Position numbers and translations under genes: made by a program. A DNA stretch of 64,000 bases from Maylandia zebra (lineage: Eukaryota > Chordata > Actinopteri > Cichliformes > Cichlidae): assembly GCF_041146795.1 (NCBI RefSeq), contig NC_135177.1, positions 22,666,560-22,730,559 of the forward strand, written 5' to 3'. The notes beneath the pieces are model-generated. The model was not told the DNA's origin. It saw only the letters and a program-made list of their open reading frames with translations, and did not search any database. This document shows positions 56,450 to 64,000 of the stretch, in pieces. The first letter of the stretch is position 1. Each line of letters opens with the position of its first letter.

Positions 56450-58462
56450 GTCACAGCCCCACTATACAAATATAGTTTTAAATAATATATATCGTTTTTT
56501 CTATGTTTAATAATCTCCGTTTCACCCTCTCCTTCAGGCAGTCTTTAATGTGGTTCACTTTGCAGTAGCTACATTAAAGCAAATCTGCAGAATGCTAAGT
56601 AAACATAAATACTAAAGCTTTAGAATGAGAGGAGGCAGCTGTAGCTGCCGTACGGGAAATAATTGTTTGTTTTGTTGATGTTACCACAATGACTCTTTCA
56701 TACTCAGACGTGTAAATACGTGACAGCAGGCAAGTATGTATAATATATTGTCACAGTTATAATATCCAAGAAGTAGGTTAATTAGAGGAGTGCCATATGT
56801 GAGTCAGACCAATAAAACCAATTTGTACAACATTTTCCATTTAATGTAAAGAAGTCCACTCTGGAGATGTTTTTAGCACTTAGCCAATATAGACCCACAT
56901 TTAATAAGTTGAAAGATACTGTATAAACAGAAACCCCCACTTTACTATATGCTTTAATGGCCAGATAATATAATATTTTGTTTCTTGCTAAATTGTTTTT
57001 TACATTTAATTAGCATTTTATTAACAAAACAAACCGTTGATAGAATGAGATGTCATTAAAGTCTTCTCATATTCAGTTCTTGTTTAGTTAACCACCATAG
57101 TGTATATATATGGCTTCACTGTAGGAGCCACTATTGTTTTATGTTTGCAGCTCCGGCTACCAGCTGGCACCTCTTGTGTTTACTGCTTATTTAGGTGTAT
57201 GTATTTAAGGGACAGCAGCTACAGGTGCTGCCTGTTGCCAAGGCAAACATCTTTTTGACTGTGCTATCGTGTAACTATAACGTGTTGAGAAGATGTGCAC
57301 TCAGTGGTACTTTAAATAGACACTACATTTACAGTTCTGTCACCTTATGAGGGGATAGAAGTACTTTTAACTTTACAGACTTTTACTCCCGTGCAGTGAA
57401 AATAAAATGAATAGTGGTCCAAAAGGGACCATTAAGTGGGATTTGCACTTCTACGTTAAATCTACACCATAACCTATGCTATAACCTGACATTTAACTCC
57501 CTAAAACTGGAACTAGATGGTTTGATATTGTTGTTTCTTCCTATGTATTTCTAACTACTTATTCTTTCACTGTCATTTCTTTTTGATGGTCTGAAAGATC
57601 AGTTTGAAGAGAGAAACCCTACTGCTAACTAGTGTTTTGGCTGGTGTGCACACCAGCACAATAGTGCATTCCAGAGCAGCTCCAACAAGCCCGACTTAAC
57701 AATCCAAGATCAGTGACTGTAAGCAGTAAAAAAAACTGTAAAGCTTTAAAACAGTGTGGCAGCTGTTGTGTATTTGTGACTCGCTAAAAAAGCTGTATGC
57801 AGAACATTGAGAAGGCTCTATGTCTGAACATGCTGCAGCAGTGTTTTTAGAGTTACAGTGTGTAAAATCTCACCACTAGATGTCAGTAGATTGCAGATTG
57901 CAGTCAACTACGTTATTTTTTCCAACAACTTCCAATTCATGTTGATAAATCTTGGTAAGGTAGGACAAATGTCTCTGGCCACTGACTATCTGTAGTTAGT
58001 ATAGGCTGTTAGTCTGCTGTTTACCTCAGCTTGTGTCCCCTTGTGTCTCCTCTTGTGTTTACTCTGGAGGAGGCTGTAAAAAATTTGTGAAAGGAGTCCA
58101 ATAGTCAACGAGTCAGTGAAGCTTACTTGTATCTAATGATAGCGATACTGAGATGAGCTGTTGCATTATCCTGAACTTTTCTGAAGCCTCCGTGTCTGTT
58201 AGCTGCTGTTAGCTGGTGTTAGTGAAACTTTCTTCGAAGTAGCTCATTGTTGGACACTACGTGACTAACTCTTATGATGTGAGAATGTAATCAAAGTGTT
58301 TATTAAAGAGAAAGTTTCATTTTTATGACATTTGAGCCTAACAGTAGCTGGCATAACATTAACTTATAACCAGCTGTTGTTGTTCTTGTTTAGCCGGCTC
58401 ATTGTCAGTTGTCTCGAGATGGGAGGGTGGCCGTATGTCTAATCTATGCATAAACTAACATA

Positions 58463-58465
<3 letters not shown>

Positions 58466-58524
<59 letters not shown>
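58466..58524. repeat. (AT)29 microsatellite
   Basis: About 59 bases of pure AT, self-complementary and able to form a cruciform. Confidence 0.95.
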
Positions 58525-58525
<1 letters not shown>

Positions 58526-58929
58526 CATAGATTGTTCAAACTGCTGCCTTCATGCAGGTGCTACGGAGTGGTGTTTACTAAAAACCAGCTGCCACAGACA
58601 CAGTTTCTTGCCCCAGTTTGCCACTCTGATGAACACTGTGAAATCAGCCACTTTTATATCATTCTGGTCATATGCACGTTGTCTAGTTCTTTTCTCCGCT
58701 GTCTATGGTATACTATATATGGGGATGATCTCTAGCTATATGCATAAAATGTGATTGGGCGGAGCAGCGATGTCCATCACAGCCAATGTATTTGAGACGG
58801 AAGGGTAACATGGCCGCTTCCACAAAACGGTATCTGCTTCTGTGTATTTTTAATGGATTAATTCTAAGTTTATGAGAATGATTAAATTTTTTTGGAAGAT
58901 TTAATTACACACATTTAATTTCGTTTAGG

Positions 58930-59203
58930 GTCATCTACTGATCGGAAGCTTCGTGGTTCGATCCCCGGCTCCCCCAATGTGCATGCCAAATATTCTTGGG
59001 CAAGATAGTAACCCACTAACCCCAAGTTGCTCTCCAGTGCATTCATTGGAGTATGAATGTGTGTGAGGTAGAAAGCACTTACAAAGCATAGGAGAAAGTG
59101 CTTGTGTGAATTGGTGAATGTGGCATGTTATATAAAGTGCTTTGAGTGCTCTGGGAGAGTAGAAAAGTGCTATATAAGAATCAGTCCATTTACCATTTAC
59201 ACT
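58930..59203 (+). mobile_element. tRNA-related interspersed repeat (SINE-like)
   Basis: It carries a B-box-like GGTTCGATCCCC at 58955-58966 preceded by tRNA-like text (GATCGGAAGC), then body sequence CTTGGGCAAGATAG and an end AAGTGCTATATAAGAATCAG TCCATTTACCA. This is a very common element in percomorph genomes. The 5' end with the A box is eroded. The family name is not certain. Confidence 0.6.
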
Positions 59204-61135
59204 TATCAGTGTTTACACTAATTTACACTAATAATCAATTTACTTTTCTGATTTTATTAGTTGGAAGGCACTCAACTTGGGAGTGACATGACTCCCAGCT
59301 ATTGCATTTGTGTCTATTTGCGCTGCCATTAGGATATGCTGAGTAAAGGATTGACTCTGATGATTTGCTTCCATGCAGTCCTCTAAAAAAAAAAAACTGT
59401 GCCTAGTCTTTCAGGATTGACATTGTGCGTAGATGAAATGCTGATTGGTTGAAAAAGTGGGCTTGTAAAGGAAAAGGAGTGACAGTGGAGTTCACTAGGA
59501 AGAGGGAGAAACACCATCAAAGATCAAAAAAGCAGCATGAGTACCACAAACAGTGGCCGCACTGGACAGTTTTCATTATTTTTAATGCCTGGTTTCGCTT
59601 CCCCATAAAGAAGATCTTTGTCTATTATCTCCTTAGTGGGAGGAGCTAAACTAAAGGAACAACAACACCACAAACATGACCAAGCAAGAGTAGCCCTCAG
59701 ACTAGGTGCAAAGCATGTAGATAGGGTCTGCAAATTTCTGTGTAGAACCAACATAGAGCTATGCCAGCCCCCCTTCCGGGTTATGATGATGTCACAATTA
59801 CTGTGACCATAAGCGCTGCTTTAGATAGGCTGCTTCTAGCCTGTGCCACACTGTTGGTTGATGACCATCTGTAACTTTTTTGAAGGATTTCACGCAGCAG
59901 TTAATTTAAATGATTAATCAGTCATCCAATTAATAACTGCTGTGCTGCTCTTACAGACTGAATTTTTGCATCCATCCAAGTTAAACATCACAGAAGTCCA
60001 ACAGCAGAGAAAATAAAAGACAATGCAGTTTTTCATTAACCTCAGCCTAACCTGGACAGATAACAGCTGTCAGCTGTCAATGATTACCTCTTCTTCTTCC
60101 AAACTGTTCAATGAGTAATCAGTAATTCTGTTGTCTGTTTTTGAGCGTCCTATATGTCCAGAGGGCAAACCGCTTGGCCTCAGCGAGAGCGCTGTGCTTG
60201 CTCAAAGGGGCCGAATTGAACTGTGAGGAGAAGAAAATCAGTATGACGATGTCCCCACACCACCTGAACAAGCCTGTTCAAATCAGTCTGCTGCCTGATT
60301 GAACGGTCTCATCAATAATTCATCAGTGTCACAGATCAGTGTCGGTGGTACTAAAACCGAGCGACTTGTGATCTCTATCTAACACACAGACTGCGTGACA
60401 GTGATGAAACGTTGAGCTGTCCGTCTGTTTTAGGATGATTTCGCATTTTCTTACACGTAAAAGATATAATTCACATTTATGCTTTTTTGTGTTTCTTTAT
60501 TTGCTACGTCTAATAAAAATATCTATTTTAAAAAGCTATTTTTTTATCCAGTGTAAGGATGTGTAAAATGTGAACAATGTGTATGACTCACCCTGAAAAC
60601 TCTCTGGCCCAGAATATCCAAAGCATGACCTGAGTTACAGCTAATGAACCATGTGCAGAAAGCATGTCAGCCTCCTGAACTGCCACTTCATCCCACAATG
60701 TGTGCATTCAGGTTTTCATGGTTTGTACTGCGATTCCTAATCCGTAGCTGTGACCTGGACCATAACACATAAACAGTGTATATAGGGAGGCTTGACTGTA
60801 TTTAGTCCACGGCTGAAATGAAAGTATTTGAAGAGTTTGAGTTGCAAAAAAATTGTATGAATCCAACACTGCGCTACAATTAGGGGTTGATATTAGGGTT
60901 TGCCTGATTATCAGCCCAGCAGATTATGTGGCCTGATAATCTACTCTGGTCTCATAACAAAACACAAACTGTCTCGTGTTTATATGACAGTATGCCTTTG
61001 CAATTAATGTATTTTAATATGTCCGCAGCATCTATGCTGTCCACACTGTCTAGCAGGTTATGTGTCCCCTTGACAGCAAAGAAAACTGAGTTTTAAAAAA
61101 GGTGCCAGCCTTTGCATTTTATCCTGAACCACTAT

Positions 61136-61300
61136 TTTTTTCCTAAACCTAACCAAGTAGTTTTGCTGGTAGAACATAACCAAGTGGTTTTTAATTCCTT
61201 AACCTAGAAATCTGTCATGTGCAGGGCTCAAAATGTGGACTTTTCTGCCCTTTTAAGTCTTCTTGCCAAAGCTTTGTTTCCAAAGGTCAGAAAAGACGTC
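61136..61300. repeat. Diverged interspersed repeat, copy 2
   Basis: CTAAACCTAACCAAGTAG, CATAACCAAGTGG and AAATCTGTCATGTGCAGG occur in the same order and roughly the same spacing as in 27330-27480, pointing to one repeat family. Confidence 0.4.
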
Positions 61301-62585
61301 AGGTCCGATTATTTCTCCAGTACTTGTAAGTGACGAGGCTTCCCTGGTTCTGGTTATTTGTTCTTGGTGGCTTATAAACCTGTTGGGAATGGACAAATGT
61401 AAATTATGCATAGCACAATAATAAAATCATCAATCAATTAATAATTAAGAGTGGTGAGTTTAAATTATGTGTGTATGAACACGAATCAGTACTTAAAACA
61501 CCATATAGATGAAAAAACGTTGTGCCCAGAAATAGAAGATAATTAGATTAGATGTTGTGACTATGCCAAAGGGCAGGACAGAGGTGCAGTGGTGAGCAGT
61601 GTTTCTTCACAGCAAGAAGGTTCTGGGTTCAGACCTGCTGACCTTTCTGGGTTGAGTTTGCAGGATTTCTTTGTGGCTGTGTGGTTTTCTTCCGAAAATC
61701 CAAACACATCAATGTGAGCTTTGTTATTAGTTGACTGCATGCGTGAACTGTGACAGACTCGGGACCTTTTGCCTTTTGCCTATATCAGACCCTTAAAATC
61801 ATAGATGATGTTTTCCTCAATATCTGTAGAGATAATTTTTTCAATATGGCTTAACACCGTCCCCACCAATGATGACGTATCATGCGATTATGATAAAAAT
61901 GTAACTTCATCCATCTGTCCATCTACATATATACATGGATAGATCTTCAGTGTAAAGTCAATATCAGATTTACAGCAGTCTAAATTTAGGAAATTCATTA
62001 AATAACTTAAACAGAGAATAAGCATTGAGCAAACACTTAGTGCCAAGTGACTGAGATGTAACTCAATATCCTTATCAAACCAGTTGTAATAAATCACCAG
62101 GCCCAGCAGTTTATGAGCCTTTAACTATGAAGTGACCAAGGTTTTTTTATCAACTAATGAGTGGGATAGTTTATATTTTACACGTTATTACTTTATCATA
62201 CGTAAACTGTTTTGTTTATCAGTGATAGATATTGTATAACCTGTTTATATTCTAATTACAAATTTCTAACATTTTTATGTTAAAAAAGTTTAAAACTAAT
62301 CCTGCGAAAAAGATTTATTTAGTGAATCCTTGTGTGTTTCCTTTTACAAAAACACAGTATTTGTGTGAGTAATACCAGGAAAAAATACATGCTAAACTTT
62401 AAAGTATGTTGGAATGAATTGTGTACTGCAGTATGCTGTATATAAATATAGATGAACTGGTGATACTTTGATCAGCAACGTATTATAGATAAGCTACTAT
62501 TTCATCCTTCTTTTTTTTTTAACTTCCATATGGTTGTTTAAAATAAAAACAGCCACTTTTTTTTAAAGATATATAATATTTAAAA

Positions 62586-63010
62586 TATACTATATGGGCA
62601 AAAGTACTGGGCCACCAACACATTACAGCGACAGGAGCTGCTTAGCCAGGGAAACCCATGTCTTGAAGCTCCTGGCGTTCAGTTTTTGTGCTGATGTTAA
62701 TGTCAGTGGAGGTTTCAATTCCACAGTTATTGAGTCTGCAGTTTGTTAGTGATTTTTACTCACTTGGCGACCCCTCTCTGTAACTTTATGTGGTCTTCCA
62801 CTTTGTGGTTGAATTCCTGTAGTTACTAAACACTTCCACTTTTCAATAAAACTATTTACAGCTACTGGTGGAAAATCTAGGAAGGAAGAAATTTCACAAA
62901 CTGCCTTTTTACAACAGTGACATCCTGTTAAGTACCACACTTGAATTTAGTTTAGCTTTTCAGAACAACCCATGTTTAAAAAAATGTCCAACAGCAGAAC
63001 TCCAGTCTTT
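62586..63010 (-). mobile_element. Internally deleted Tc1-like transposon relic
   Basis: The left end at 62586 (TATACTATATGGGCAAAAGT) matches the terminal repeat of the same family as the copy at 3347-3788. The minus strand 62940-62746 encodes a degraded transposase N-terminus with IQPQSGRPHKVTERGRQ, the paired-type helix-turn-helix and its GRPR-like basic motif. The central and DDE-bearing parts are mostly missing and the right terminal repeat is not recognisable. Inactive. Confidence 0.72.
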
Positions 63011-63115
63011 TCAATTTTGCTAGAATTACCTTCAGTGTACCATTCTTTCTGGTTTCCAATAGTAGTTTTTATAGCTTATCGTGTGAGTGATCCATTCATT
63101 CACTTCATAGTTAAA

Positions 63116-63325
63116 GGCTTAGTTTTATTTATATAGTGCCAAATCCCAACAACAGTTGCCTCAATGTGCTTTATTTTGTTAAATCCCCCCAAGAGCAGTG
63201 GGGGAAGGAAACAGTGGGAAGGAAAACCCCCCTTTTAACAGGAAGAAACCTCCGGTAAAACCGAGCTCAGGGAGGGGCGACCATCTGCCACGACAGGTGT
63301 GGGGTGAGGGGAGGAAGACCTGAAA
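63116..63325 (-). repeat. Common teleost interspersed repeat
   Basis: On the minus strand it reads GCAGATGGTCGCCCCTCCCT, then CGGAGGTTTCTTCCTGTTAA, then TTTTCCTTCCCACTG, and ends TATATAAATAAAACTAAGCC. This block recurs throughout percomorph genomes, often in UTRs and introns. A 3' end fragment of the same family is at 34552-34600. Confidence 0.65.
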
Positions 63326-63428
63326 GCTGAAGGCTCTGCCTCCCATTCTACTTTTAAATACTCCAAGAACTGTCTGAGACTGAAGTGCTTTAATGGGGTG
63401 ATACGATACTATGAGGTCTTTAAGATAA

Positions 63429-63663
63429 TAATAATAATAATGGATACTTTATTGATCCCCATGGGGAAATTACTTGTTTTTCTCTGCATTTGACCCATTC
63501 ACTCAGTGAAGCAGTGGGCAGCCCACTAAGCAGGCACCCGGGGAGCAGTGTGTAGGGACGGTACCTTGCTCAGGAGTACCTCAGGGTAGCCGTTAAGTGG
63601 ATTCGAACCGCCGACCTTCCGATCATGGGGCGACCACTTTACCTACTGAGCTATCCCTGCCCC
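63429..63663 (-). mobile_element. tRNA-derived SINE with target-site duplication
   Basis: On the minus strand the 5' head is tRNA-like, with an A box (TAGCTCAGTAGG, complement of 63642-63653) and a B box (GGTTCGAATCC, complement of 63599-63609) correctly spaced. A body and a tail ending GGGATCAATAAAGTATCC plus ATT repeats follow. An 8-base direct repeat TAAGATAA flanks it (63421-63428 and 63664-63671). The tail resembles the LINE relic at 41821-42175, as expected if a LINE partner mobilised it. Confidence 0.8.
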
Positions 63664-64000
63664 TAAGATAAGAGGAGGCCTGATTATTCAAGACTTTTAA
63701 ATTTGATTTTGGATTTTCATTTGCTGTTGAATGTGTCATGTGTGGATGGATATGAGTAAATGAATGGTTGTACAATCATAGGTGGCTTGGTACAAGTGAC
63801 TCACAGTTAGAGCACATCACTACTGTCTTGTGACTTATGTTCCTCTGGCTGACTCAGCCCTCCACCATCCAGAAAAGGCTGACTGTAAATCTCCATGAGA
63901 TGTTCTTAATCTGTGGAGATGAATGGGAAATCTGGAGTGCTTCCTTTGTGTGGTGGCAGCATGTTTACATTCCCCAAACTTTCCTGTACTCTGTACCAGG

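Larger units (their letters stand above)
56103..64000 (+). other. Probable first intron of unidentified downstream gene
   Basis: No coding exon was recognised in the last 8 kb on either strand. Repeats found here are (AC)n at 56425-56449, (AT)n at 58466-58524, a tRNA-derived repeat at 58930-59203, a Tc1-like relic at 62586-63010, a teleost repeat at 63116-63325 and a SINE at 63429-63663. The rest is AT-rich unique-looking sequence. Confidence 0.5.

Noticed and set aside
63599..63663. Possible tRNA gene on the minus strand
   Set aside because: A and B boxes are present but the sequence continues into a SINE body with an ATT tail and target-site duplication, and the anticodon arm is not that of a sound tRNA.

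Overview
The window is nuclear DNA from a bony fish, most likely a percomorph teleost. The evidence is intron-split vertebrate genes with GT-AG splice sites, very long (GT)n and (CA)n arrays, Tc1-like transposon relics, a tRNA-derived SINE, and interspersed repeats of types common in teleosts. No prokaryotic, plasmid or CRISPR features are present. I had no search tools, so gene names rest on recognising the encoded proteins from memory.

Two protein-coding genes lie head to tail on the + strand. The first (about 1604-15557, 5' end outside or not recognisable in the window) is adamtsl4, an ADAMTS-like secreted matrix glycoprotein. Thirteen exons could be joined with consistent phases into a 737-residue C-terminal part: ADAMTS Cys-rich region, spacer, low-complexity linker, six thrombospondin type 1 repeats, PLAC domain, stop. 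The second (first exon near 21 kb, coding 22276-49471) is celf3, a neuronal CUGBP/ELAV-like RNA-binding protein. Twelve coding exons give 458 residues with three RRMs. Its second coding intron is 20.5 kb and holds most of the repeats. About 6.7 kb separates the adamtsl4 stop from the celf3 start codon. ADAMTSL4 and CELF3 both lie in human 1q21, which supports the assignments and suggests fish keep a compact version of that linkage.

Upstream of celf3 there is a CpG-rich promoter zone with a full consensus CRE (20720-20727) and, about 270 bp further upstream, a 17-of-17 match to the RE1/NRSE consensus for the neuronal repressor REST (20448-20464). Two 5' UTR exons precede the coding exon and contain no AUG. 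After celf3 there is about 4.5 kb with a good distal poly(A) candidate at 53912. Near 55.55-56.10 kb there is a second promoter-like, CG-rich stretch ending in a strong splice donor, probably the untranslated first exon of an unidentified + strand gene whose coding exons lie beyond the window. The last 8 kb look like its first intron and are rich in repeats.

I found no undescribed gene system. The observations most worth checking are regulatory or structural: the RE1 site, a GC-AG intron in celf3, long UG arrays on the sense strand of a gene whose own product family binds UG-rich RNA, CA and GU arrays toward opposite ends of the giant celf3 intron, paired RFX-type X-boxes in that intron, and a SINE with clean target-site duplication whose tail resembles a LINE relic elsewhere in the window.
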